Of a DNA stretch of 64,000 nt, positions 21,542 through 32,038 are shown piece by piece. Origin of the DNA: Hysterangium stoloniferum (taxonomy: Eukaryota; Basidiomycota; Agaricomycetes; Hysterangiales; Hysterangiaceae). Positions within the stretch are counted from its first letter, which is position 1; every line of letters begins with the position of its first letter. Under the pieces are notes generated by a model. That model did no database searches. It saw only the letters and a list, made by a program, of their open reading frames with translations, and had not been told where the DNA came from. The position numbers and the translations under genes were made by a program. The DNA lies in contig WHVD01000095.1 of NCBI GenBank assembly GCA_015178975.1, forward strand, positions 1 through 64,000, given 5' to 3'.

Positions 21542-22223
21542 TGTTAAGTGCTGTGTTGGGAACTTATTCTGGAACTATTGGAAAATGACTGGAAACTTGG
21601 ACACTTCTAAATAGGTCAGGATGTTGGCTTCAGCTTATGTGCTGTGCCCCTACACAAACACTTGGAATGTCCTTAATTTCAAAGGAGAGACTTATGCAGG
21701 AAGATTACAGATATTCAGCGCTTCTGAAGAGTTCTGGATATCTGTCAAGTGCCAGGCTCACAATGGGTCTCTGGGGGGAAACCCATGAAGTTCTGGGGAA
21801 GGACTTGGCTTCAGCTTATGTACTGCACCCTCACAAGATCATGTTGTCCAACTTCAGACAGGAGTGGATGGGAAACCCATGGGTTCCAAGAATATGCTGA
21901 GGCAGATACTAAGTCAAAGCTAATTTGATTTTCTGATCAGATTGTAAGTACAGATAGTAGCTAGACTATATAGACTAGTAGATTATTGCACTACATATCC
22001 AGAGAGACAAAAAGACATAACAGGCATACAATAAGACAATAAACCAGATGTCAAGCTGATTTGGAAGAAGGGGCAGACTGAACCAGATGTCAAACAGGCA
22101 AAGAGATTGGGAACAAGGGGTCCAGAATGTCTGGGAAGAGTCTGGTGGCTAGTTTGTATGATATAGAGAGTCAAATACTTATAGGATGAGTTCCAGATCC
22201 CAGTGGGTTTCCCAGTCCTAACA
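21542..22223 (-). repeat. LTR remnant, minus orientation (approximate limits)
   Basis: Contains two copies of the shared LTR core TTGGCTTCAGCTTATGTGCT (near 21,628 and 21,808) and ends in CAGTCCTAACA at 22,223, the reverse of a TGTTAGGACTG LTR start. No target duplication was found, so the left limit is uncertain. Confidence 0.5.
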
Positions 22224-23431
22224 ATATCAAGCATTCAGAAAGAAGGAAGGAATAAGAAACTAAGTCAATATCAGATCTTAGGTGCATGGAAACTAATATA
22301 GGTTCTTCTGTTAGGGTTTGTACTACAAACTAGGATCACAATAAGATGGATTAGGAAAAAGTGTTCTGAAATGGGAATACAACAAGCAAACGAATGAATA
22401 CTCATCAATGGATGAGTTACTAAATATGGAACAAGGCAAGGATGAGGTTTGGAAGAGTGGGAACTAGAAATGTTCTGTGGATGGAAGTCATGTTGGAAAG
22501 TTAAGGATAATTATGGAGAATTGAAGTATCTGGGAATAGGTTGTAACAGTACCCCCTGTTAGGCCAAAGTCACATAGAGGCAATTAGGTACTGAGCATTG
22601 AACCATCAGTTATCCATTATGTGTCATGAAAAACTGCATGTCTGGAAGTGGAGAGTTTTGGAGGCTGGGTCTGAATAGAAAAACCTCCAAATATTTGATT
22701 AGTGATTTTTCTTTCTTTAACCACAACTTGTGCATCCATTGGTCATCCCTTATTTACCACCATGCTGGAAAACTCAGAAGTTGAAATGTTGAAAGTGGAA
22801 GAACTTCAATGCAAATGACAGAGGATGGAGGAGGTAAGGTGACAACAAGAGGAGGAGGTAAGGTGACAACAAGAGGAGGAGATGAAGGAGTTTGATGTGA
22901 GTTGAGAGAGGCAGAAGAGGCAGAAAAATGTGAGTTGTAGAGAGTTAAGGTGGAAGGAAGCATTTCAGAAAATAGTACAAGATTGGAGGTTGCAGGATGA
23001 GATGGAGAAGAAATGGAAGGCTGCTGAGGTGGAAGAGCAGCGGCTAAAGGAAAAACAAGAAGGAAAAATGAGTGGACCAGTAAAATTCCATTTGTTTTCC
23101 AATAATGATAACACAACAGTGGAAAGCCATTGAAGTGAATGAGGAGGAAGGGGCTGGGCCTTCAAATCCAAAAGTAAGTGATTTTGTAAGACTTCTGGAA
23201 AATGGCTAATATCTGGAACAGAAACAAAAAACAAGGGCTCCAGAATGTATGGAGACTGCCCATGAAGTTCTGTGCCAGTTATGTGAGGACTGAGGCATTA
23301 TTTGCTGGAGACAAAAGGTAAAATGGGGGTGGAACTTGTTTCCTGTGTGTGGTTAATAAAATCCCATGCACTCTTGCTGTGAAGCAGACTCCAAAAAGTG
23401 AGAAGATTCAGAGGGTTGAAAAGGGGAGGAA
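22224..23431 (+). mobile_element. Decayed LTR-retrotransposon interior
   Basis: Region with stop-rich, charged coding relics (for example EEQRLKEKQEGKMSGPVKF near 23,040) and a duplicated GGAGGAGGTAAGGTGACAACA at 22,826-22,875. It ends in the purine run GAAAAGGGGAGGAA immediately before an LTR start, which is the position of a polypurine tract. No reverse transcriptase motif is legible. Confidence 0.5.
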
Positions 23432-24182
23432 TGTTAGTATCTCGTTGTTTCAGACCCCCACAACTTGTTTTCACCAAGAGACCTTCATCATCTCATTGTC
23501 AGAACCCCTGCTCATGCCATTACCCCCTCACAGTGCCCCTGACACTTGTTTACATTGTACCCTAGTTCCCTAGCACCCTGTTCCATCTCCATCCCATCTG
23601 CTCTTCTGCCCCTGTCCCTACAAATACATACACCTTACTTGCCACCTCACACCCTTTTAATACTGTTCCTTAGTACTATACACTAGTTTCCATTGCTCCC
23701 TGCCTTGTCATCACTTCTCTATGATTCATTTTACACTTTGCTTCTCTGATCAGCCTTCCAATCATCCATCTAGATATAGTATAAAGTTCTTTTCATGTAT
23801 GCTACAGTTCCTCAGTTCAAATATCAACTCAGATTACCCTCTCTTAGTTCTCAGCCTTCTCCTATCACTGTTATACCCTTAGAAGTGGTCTTTGGCGAGC
23901 CATGACCACTTGCCCTTCGACTCTTAGTGATTTGGCCCTCCAGTCGACTGAGCTAAGTGTTGATCCATACTTATATCATACTATCCACCCTGTTTGAAAT
24001 ACCAGAGCACCCTGACAGTTCATGTGAGTGCACAACACATAAGTTGAAGCCAAGCTCCACTATAGTTATAGAGTCAGACCTCCCGACTAGTACAATCTCT
24101 ATCATCAGCCCCAATTAACTTGTTTCCTTTCATTGGCCCTCTGACTTAGAGCACTCTCCCCTTCCTGGCTTAGATCTTAACA
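23432..24182 (+). repeat. LTR, 751 bp (3' LTR of the preceding element)
   Basis: Starts TGTTAGTATC and ends GATCTTAACA, giving TG...CA ends and a 5-bp inverted TGTTA/TAACA. A polypurine tract abuts its left side. Homologous sequences start at 24,287 and 25,043. The conserved LTR core CACATAAGTTGAAGCCAAG lies near 24,040. Confidence 0.8.
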
Positions 24183-24286
24183 GGGAAATCAGAAAAGGTG
24201 GAAAAAGTAGCAATTGTAGAAACCACGGAAACAACCAAACCTTTGGAAACTGTATGGCCAAGTCTAGATGATGGTACCAGTATAGG

Positions 24287-24865
24287 TGTTAGGATCCTGT
24301 CATTTCAGACCCCTGTGACTTGTTTCTCACTAGAAAACCCTTATCATCTCATTATTAGAGCACACCATTACCCCTCATGGCACCCCCAATACTTGTTTAT
24401 AATAAACTAGTGTCCCATTTCTGTCTCCACTCCATCTGCTCCTCCATTTCCATATCCACATATTTGCCACCTAATATTGTTTCTTAGTACTAGAGAGTAT
24501 TTACAACTAATATATATTAGCTAAACTGAATTGTTCCTAATATGAATATCAGGAACCAATTCAGTTTTGCTGATATATATTAGTTGCAAATACTCTCTAC
24601 TATACATTACTTTCCATTGCTCCCCACCTTGTCATAATTTCCCTACATCTCACTTCTCTGATTGGCCTCCTGCTCATCTGTCTCAATGTAGTATAAAGCT
24701 CTTTTCATATACACTACAGTTCTCCAGTTTGAATATTAACTTAAATTAGCCCCTCTTAGTTTTTCACCTTTTCCCTCATCATTATATTCTTACAGAGTGG
24801 TCTTTGGCAAGCTGTGACCCTCTACCTCTTGACTCTTAGTGATTCAGCCTCCAGTTGATTAAGCT
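24287..24865 (+). repeat. LTR, same family, truncated on the right
   Basis: Starts TGTTAGGATCCTGTCATTTC and can be followed alongside the LTR at 23,432 through GACCCCTGTGACTTG, CATACACTACAG-like text and GACTCTTAGTGATT, then stops near 24,865. It is interrupted by the foldback element at 24,493-24,597. Confidence 0.75.
24493..24597. mobile_element. 105-bp foldback MITE with 5-bp target duplication
   Basis: Near-perfect palindrome: arm GAGAGTATTTACAACTAATA continuing to about 24,538, a roughly 12-nt loop (AATATGAATATC), then the complementary arm ending TTGCAAATACTCTC. It is flanked by TACTA on both sides (24,488-24,492 and 24,598-24,602). The related LTR at 23,432 has a single uninterrupted TACTA at this place, which supplies the empty site. 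Confidence 0.88.
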
Positions 24866-25322
24866 ATGTATATATGAAGGTACAGACAAAGAAACATCCT
24901 GGGTCCTGGCTACTGAACTTGGAAACATGCCAGAGGTTGTTGTGGATTTCCATGCTGCAAACCCAGGAAAGCCAGGCCCCTCTCAACTATGTAGTATTTC
25001 CATAAGAAGGTCTTGAAGGTCTTGACCTAATGGGGGGAATACTGTTAGGATCTTGTCATTTGCAGACCCCCGTGACTTGTTCCTTACAAGAAAACCCTCA
25101 TCTTCTCATTATTGGAACCCCCACTCATGCCATTACCTCTCACAGTGCCCCTGATACTCACTTATATGTAGTATACTCCTATCCTATTCCATCTCCACTC
25201 CAACCATTCCTCTGTTTTTTCATCTCCATGCATGCTTTATTTGCCACCTAGTATTGTTTTCTTAGTATCATACATTAGTCTCTACCTCCCTCCACCTTAT
25301 CATCACCTCCCTGTGATCCGTT

Positions 25323-26894
25323 GTAGAGAGTTCAATCGGAAAGAGACTAATATGGCTATAGTTTCAAGTCACGTCACAGCACAAATTCTTATATATACTT
25401 TGGCACTCAAGACGACTTCTACATAGCCAAATCAGTTTCATCAAACAGACAACCAAAACTCCATCATGTTCAACACTGCATTGTCCTCCAAAGTAACCCT
25501 CAGTTCCTACTCAAAACCGACTTTTCACTCCCAAATAGAACTCCAGCCAATAACATCTCGCTTCTCCTCATCCTCAGATATAGATATCATTTCATCAAAC
25601 AGACGACCAAAACTCCATCATGTTCAACAGTGCATTGTCCTCCAAAGTAACCCTCAGTTCCTACTCAAAACCGACTCTTCACTCCCAAATAGAACTCCAG
25701 CCAATAACATCTCGCTTCTCCTCATCCTCAGATATCATTTCCAAGCCCCTACCAGCCCACTCATGCTCCTCCAAGAAATACCATTGATTCCTCCGTTGAC
25801 AAGGTATTTGACTCCCATATGCTCCAGATGATCCTGCCTTCATTCGTATAGAACACTATGATGGCTCCTCCGAAATCCTCCACTATCGATTCAATCGAGT
25901 GTTCCAGCAGGACTGTTCCCCACTGTCATCAGGAATCTGTTACATGGCAATGTTCACTCCAATAGGAGATCACAGAGGACCCAAGCTATTCAGGACCCCA
26001 GTTCCAGAGGGAAGTCAAGTAGAGCCTGGAATTCAAGTAGAGCCTCGTCGAGGTCGTCATCAATTCGTGTTCCTTGCGTGGTTGTGGAGCCTACTTGCCA
26101 CCTGGTTCTAAAATGGTGATTGATTGCGTCCCCTCCTTATACTGCAAAACTAGGAACAGGATATATCCAATCTCGGTTCATCAATTGGTAATATTGTCAA
26201 GATTTTGAAATCAAGCATAGCATTTGAGGGTGACACATTATCATGGGATTCTTGAGTGTTTCTGACTCATATCATTGATGTTTCATCAGCCATCACTTCT
26301 ATTACTCCATCATCCCTATTGTCTGACTCACTTCCCCTATTGTTCTATTGTGTTTCCCCATTTATCCGTATCACATGTCTGATCTCATCTTTTGTTTGTC
26401 ATTCTCTTATTGTTCAGCGCAGCCTCCCCCTATTATTGTTCACAACTTTACTAACACTCCTATTGTGATGACTCAGAGATGACTCACACCATATTGCATC
26501 ATTATTGTGTCATTGTTTGTAGATGTTTGATTTGACCTGTGCTCTCTCATGTATATAAGGGCCTCTCTTTTGCCCACTATTGGACAAGCAATTTCATTGT
26601 ATCTCATTTCGAAGCTCATTCTTAAGGACAATCTCTTAAGTCTTACTCTCAGTCTCACTCCTACGGCCAGTAAGGGATACTATAGTGTCTCTTATTGTTG
26701 AAGTTCTACATTCTACGACATTGGGCTTATGTCAGCCTTTTGTATTCATCTTCAATTACGTCATCCAAGGTCCGATCTCTAGCCTCTCGCTCCAAGTGTG
26801 TTTGGTTATAGACTGGTTTCAAGAATGACTGTGTTAGTGACCGTCATAAGGACTTGACCATTGCACGCAGGTTATTAGGTATATTCCTAGTAAC
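25323..26894 (+). mobile_element. Insertion inside an LTR, retroelement fragment
   Basis: Contains gag-like coding relics on the plus strand (MFNTALSSKVTLSSYS near 25,466; YRFNRVFQQ-like text near 25,895) and, near 26,555-26,575, a TATATAAGGGCC promoter-like word followed by a CT-rich leader, as in an LTR. Its own termini and target duplication could not be settled. Confidence 0.5.
25436..25745 (+). repeat. 154-bp tandem duplication
   Basis: TTTCATCAAACAGAC...CTTCTCCTCATCCTCAGATAT occurs at 25,436-25,589 and again from 25,590 to about 25,743, with only a few differences. It duplicates the start of the gag-like reading frame within the insertion. Confidence 0.9.
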
Positions 26895-27356
26895 AAACTT
26901 ACACCATCCCACACCTTGCTTTTTCGATTGGCTTTCCAATCACCCATCTCAACATAGTACAAAGATCCTTCTATGTATACTACAACTCTTTAGTTCAAAA
27001 AGATTACCCCTTCTTAGTCTCTCACTTTCCTTCTCTCTGATATACCCTTAATTAATGGTCTTCAGCAAGCTGTGACCCTCTACCCTTTGGCTCTTAGTGA
27101 TTTGGCCCTCTGGTTGACTAAGCTACTGTAAGTGTTGATTCTCATTCATATTGTACTAGCTGCTCTATTTGAAATACTGGAGCAACCTGACAGTTCATGT
27201 GAGGGTGCAACACATAAGTTGAAGCCAAGTTCCACTACATTTATAGAGTTGGACCTCCCAACTAGTATGATCTCTATCATCAGTCCCCCAATTAGCTCAT
27301 TTCCTATCATCTACCCCCTGACTAGAGCTTTTTCCCCTCTTCACAGCTTAGATATT

Positions 27357-28102
27357 CCCAATGGGCCAGATAGTTCTGGTTGAGTTTCTAAATCAAATAA
27401 ATTTAAATTATATGAACTATATTTGAAAGTTCACATATATACTGTACAAGAGAATGCATCTTATCCCAAAGATTAAGTCATAACTCAAATGATTTTGTTT
27501 AACCATGACATTTGTGGGTATTTTAAAAGTCACACAGATACCAGAGAATACACCCTATCCTAAAGATTAAGTTTTAACCCAAATAATTTTATTTTACCAT
27601 GACATTTATGCATATTTAAAAGAGGATAAAAGTCTTAAATATAAGCTTTTGGGGTAATACAATATAAACTCATAAAACATGTAGTCATAGCCAGAGGAAA
27701 TAGTCTCACTTAAAAATATGAAGACTTTTTCATAAAACTTTATATATTCAATAAATTGTGACTATCTTCCTAAGCAGAACTGTCTACATGTATCAAAGGA
27801 TACCTAAATCTTTGAATAAAGAGAATTACTTTACTACTATCAACAGCACCAGCTCATAAATAAAGTCTCTTCATACTAAAGGACAGAATAATAGCCTTAG
27901 TGTGAACTTAGCTACAAGCACCTACACTTGCAGAATCTTGAACTTTTTGTCAGTACTCTTGAACCTAGCTAATTCATCTAAGTTCCCTTAGCCTCCCAGC
28001 AACCTTTGTGCTTACTAATCATAGAGTAAATCTAAAACTTATTACTGAAATCCCTGCCCATTAGGTTATTCAAGAGCCCACATTAACAGCACAGTTAACT
28101 GA
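27357..28102. other. AT-rich, no gene seen
   Basis: Two diverged copies of GAATGCATCTTATCCCAAAGATTAAG / GAATACACCCTATCCTAAAGATTAAG occur near 27,452 and 27,547, about 95 bp apart, showing an old short duplication. There is no recognisable coding region. Confidence 0.5.
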
Positions 28103-28926
28103 TGTTACAACCAGAATTCCCACTGGACTCTGGGCACTGACTCATACACACCCGTGCCCTATACACACCCATTGTCAGTTTACCAGAATTCCCGCCAGAC
28201 TCTGTACGTCAGACTTGTCTACATTCAACTTCGTTATGTTGTGTATCAGTCACCAGAAAACCCACCGGACTCCGTCCCCATCTATGTCCGACCTCGTCCC
28301 ACGCATCAGTCACCAGACCCCACTCGGAAAACCCATCATCTCTCTAACAGAGCCCCATTCCCATTTTAGTCAAATGACCTGTCACGATTTGGACTCCGCT
28401 CCCGCTCCATCTCCTGTTATGGTTGATGATTTGTCACAATTCAGACTCCGCTCCATTCCATCCCATTCCTAACACCAAATTCGGTGTTTACTATTCCCAT
28501 TTTATGTTTTGCTAGTTTTGTTTCATTATTACTGGATTTGGTATGTCATTCATTCCACGGTCTATTTAGTCTGGCAGATGTTGTACATACAATCCAGTCA
28601 GAAAATCGGCTTAGATTCCCCCCAGTAATCTAATACATTTTCCACTCTAAACTCCTACTTGAATTACACCACTCACACTAGTTGGAGCCCACGGGCTCCG
28701 GCACATCTATCTCTCTTACCTATCTCAACTCACGACCCCTCGACCCACAACCTCCAACCTACAACCCCTCAACCCACGAACCCCGCCCAGATTCCCCGGG
28801 ATTCCCATCTGCCTGTCTGAAATTGGACAACACGATCTCGTGAGGGCACAGCCTATAAGCTGAAGCCAAGTCCTACTGGATAATCTGTGGATTTCTCCAG
28901 AAACCCACTGTGTACATACCCTAACA
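28103..28926 (+). repeat. Solo LTR, 824 bp, TSD ACTGA
   Basis: Starts TGTTACAACC and ends TACCCTAACA. The 5-bp ACTGA lies immediately outside on both sides (28,098-28,102 and 28,927-28,931), as expected for a solo LTR left by recombination. The shared core AAGCTGAAGCCAAGTCC lies near 28,856-28,873. Confidence 0.88.
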
Positions 28927-29289
28927 ACTGAGCTTTAAACAAATACTTGGATATCTGACTCTCAGACAATTTCTCAATTTATAAATTATTTAACAGCTTG
29001 TTGACTTTTTATGAATACACAATGAGGCTAAATCAGGACAGCCCATGGGGTCTGAGAATATGCTGGTGCAAGTTGATAATGAACAGATACATAGGTAGAT
29101 AGATGCTAGGTGGTAACTAAGTTGATTTTCTGATCAAATTGTAAGTGCAAACAGATCCTAGCTATATAGAACTAATGATTATTGTACTACTAATACAATG
29201 AGACAAAAAGATGCAATGGGTGAACAAGAATCATGCAGAGTGACCATACTAAGGACAAGTGTTAAGTTGCAGGTCTCTGGGCAGAATTT

Positions 29290-29650
29290 CCAGTGGATAT
29301 TCCAGACACTTCCTGGAAATATGTCCACAGAGTTCCCAGGGATGAGTTCAGGGAGCATTGGAATATTACAAGAGTATGGGTTGGACTTGGCTTCAGCTTA
29401 TGTGCTGCACCTTCATGCACTCACTTAGGGTGTCCATATTTCAGAGGGCAGATATATCCAGAATTTTTACAGATACTCAGAGGTCCTGGGGGTTCCAGAT
29501 ATTGAGTGTACAGAAAGACAGAAGGGACAAGAAACTAAGTCATGACTAAGTTGAGATTAAAACTAAGGAGTAAGTACATTACTATGGAAGACTATATAGA
29601 TGTTCCAATAATTGTACTACTAATCTAGGAGTATAATACAACCTATTTGG
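29290..29650. repeat. LTR segment, inverted relative to 31,470-31,870
   Basis: GGACTTGGCTTCAGCTTATG, the AGTGTACAGAAAGACAGAAG stretch, AGACTATATAGATG and CTAATCTAGGAGTATAATA all recur in reverse complement at 31,470-31,870, and in the same sense near 52,190-52,600. It is the 3' half of a longer LTR type than the 741-824-bp copies. Confidence 0.75.
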
Positions 29651-30251
29651 AACTGTTTCCAAACTAAGCATGTAATAACAAGTCAGATAAATGAAAATAC
29701 AAGGATGGGGACAGATCAGGGAATAAGAGCAAGAACAATAAACAAATGAATGAACATCTGTCAATGTGAAGATCCATTCCCAGACACTCCACAGAGTATT
29801 TCCTGGAAATCATATCAGGTTCCAAATGGTTTTCTGGACTAGTATCAAAATCCAGAATCCACTGGAACCCAACCTTTATCCCTCAAGTACCCTTCACATA
29901 CCATTCTGGTATTCTGCCCTCAACTAGACACCTTCTGTTATGATCTGGAACCTGTCAGACCCTGCCCCTCCCCAGCTAGTATCTCCAAGTGTCCTTGGTC
30001 ATTTCCCAACCTGGACTCCAGCCAGACTCCCTGCATTTGTTCTAGATACTTTGGTCTATGGCCTAACCTTCACCAGATCATCCTCATCAACCCCTCTCTA
30101 TGCCAATGTTCCAACTTGCCCAGAACCCATGGCTTTCCTGGAAATATGCACACTTAGTCATTATAGTGTTAGGATCCATTTCTGGATAGTATTGGATATC
30201 TGTGGATATTCTGACTCACTTCCTTTGTTCCACATTTGGTAACTGACTGGT

Positions 30252-31058
30252 TGTTAAGAACAGAAAACTGACGGATGTCGGTTGACTGATGGGGACCAAG
30301 TGGAAGGACTTGGCTTCAGCTTATGTGTTGCACCTTCACAAGTTACCGTCAGGTATCCTTAAATTTTGGGTGGGCAGAAACTACTCCTGTCAAGTAAACC
30401 TCTTGGTAACCTACCAATGGAAACCTAAGGATAAGTCGAGGGTTGGGTCAGAGAGTCGGAGACTGAGAGTTGGAGGCTGAGAGTTGGAGATTAGAGGTTG
30501 AAGTCGTAAATGTAGGTTGAATTGTAAATCGGATGGAGTCGGAATGTGGTGGTCGTGAATAGATAATGGAGTCAGAGATTAGAGGGGTATTTAAGTTGAT
30601 ATTCTGATTGTCTAGTAACTACATTTACAGTGGGTTTATATACGAGTTGTCTGGCATCTAGAAACTACTAACTAAGGGAAGAGCAGAAACATGATTGACA
30701 AATAAACTTGACTAGGAACTGGTAGGTTACAATAATATCGGAAGCCATGATTTAGCCGAGAGTGGGATTACGAGAAAAGTGAATAGTCCACAGGCTACAA
30801 GTATATACAGGCATATGTGAAACATAGAGTAAAATGGATCATCATAATGAAAAGGGGATGTATCAAAGCATAACCAGATGGTACAAGTATATTTTGACAG
30901 GGGCGTAAATGAGGTTTGATTGCCATGAAGGTATACATCAGTGTCAGTGTTCTGACAATTGCCAAAATGATGACTTGATCAATAACTTGGAATGTTGATA
31001 GATGGTAGTATTCTCGGGGACTGTCGGGTTGCAACACGGTTAAGACATGGTCATAACA
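30252..31058 (-). repeat. Solo LTR, 807 bp, minus orientation, TSD CTGGT
   Basis: Reads TGTTAAGAAC at the left and GTCATAACA at the right and is the reverse complement of the solo LTR at 50,056. CTGGT stands on both sides (30,247-30,251 and 31,059-31,063). Removing it rejoins flanks that belong to another LTR-like repeat, so it is a nested insertion. Confidence 0.9.
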
Positions 31059-31469
31059 CTGGTTGACAGATGATCATTTGTGTGTTTATTGTTCTTGCTC
31101 TTGTTCCCTGATCTGTCCTCATCTGTAAGGGCAACCCTGGTAGTGGATATCAGACTGATAGAGGAATCCAAAGATAGTGTCTAAATACAAGGTAACTATC
31201 TACTCACCTGATAGAGGAATCCAAAGAGAAAAGTCTAAGGAAACTCTACCAGATGTGACATGTCAGCTATACAGCACACAGTTCATTTTCCAATGCCTTA
31301 AGCACCCTCATACGTCAGTTCAATGTACCCTATAAAGAATAAAGTGTCCTGTAATGGTGAGGTAATAAAAGGGAATAGACAATAAAGCATAATCTGGGGG
31401 ATATAAAGTGTGAATGACTTGTCCCCTTACACCATCCTTGTTCCTCATGTACCTTACTTGTTATTATAT

Positions 31470-31870
31470 CCTTAGTTTGGACACAGTTCCAAATAGGTAT
31501 TATTATACTCCCAGACTTGTAGTACAATAATTAGAATATCTATATTGTCTTCCATAGTCATGTACTTACTCTTTAGTTTTAATCTCGACTTAGTCTTCAA
31601 ATTAGTTTGTATCTCATATCCCTTCTGTCTGTCTGTACACTCAATATCTGGAACTCTCCAGACTCTGGACATCCAAAGCCCCTGGGAACTCTGAGTATCT
31701 GTAAACTCTCCATATATCTGCCCTCCAAAATATGGACACCCGAGTGAGTGCATGAGGGTGCAGCACATAAGCTGAAGCCAAGTCCAATCTGTTCTCTGGT
31801 AATATTCTGATACTCCCTGAACTAATCCCCAGAAACTCTGTGGGCATATTTCCAGGAAGTATAAACAAAC
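31470..31870. repeat. LTR segment, inverted copy of 29,290-29,650
   Basis: Reverse complement match described at 29,290-29,650, including GTACACTCAATATCTGGAA, GGACACCCGAGTGAGTGCATG and GCACATAAGCTGAAGCCAAG. Together the two form a roughly 380-bp inverted repeat about 1.8 kb apart. Confidence 0.75.
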
Positions 31871-32038
31871 AAATGAATGCATATCAAACAGGCTCAGGGG
31901 CATATCAGGACAAGAGATCTTCAAGCATTTAAAGAGTGGATGTTTAGATGGAGTCTGGGTGACTGATTGTCCTATAACAAGAGAGATAAGTGCTTATGGG
32001 GTGGGATCTGGGGCCTGGCAGGTTTTCTGGTCCTAACA

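Larger units (their letters stand above)
25043..27356 (+). repeat. LTR of the 23,432 family, split by an insertion
   Basis: Left part starts TGTTAGGATCTTGTCATTTG after the purine run AATGGGGGGAAT and matches the LTR at 23,432 to about 25,322. The match resumes near 26,895 and runs to CTTAGATATT at 27,356, where the last bases of the LTR are degenerate. The roughly 1.57 kb between is foreign to this LTR. Confidence 0.7.

Noticed and set aside
30167..32038. A single outer LTR enclosing the nested solo LTR
   Set aside because: TGTTAGGATCC at 30,167 and GGTCCTAACA at 32,038 look like ends, but there is no flanking duplication and the orientation of the shared core does not fit the right end.
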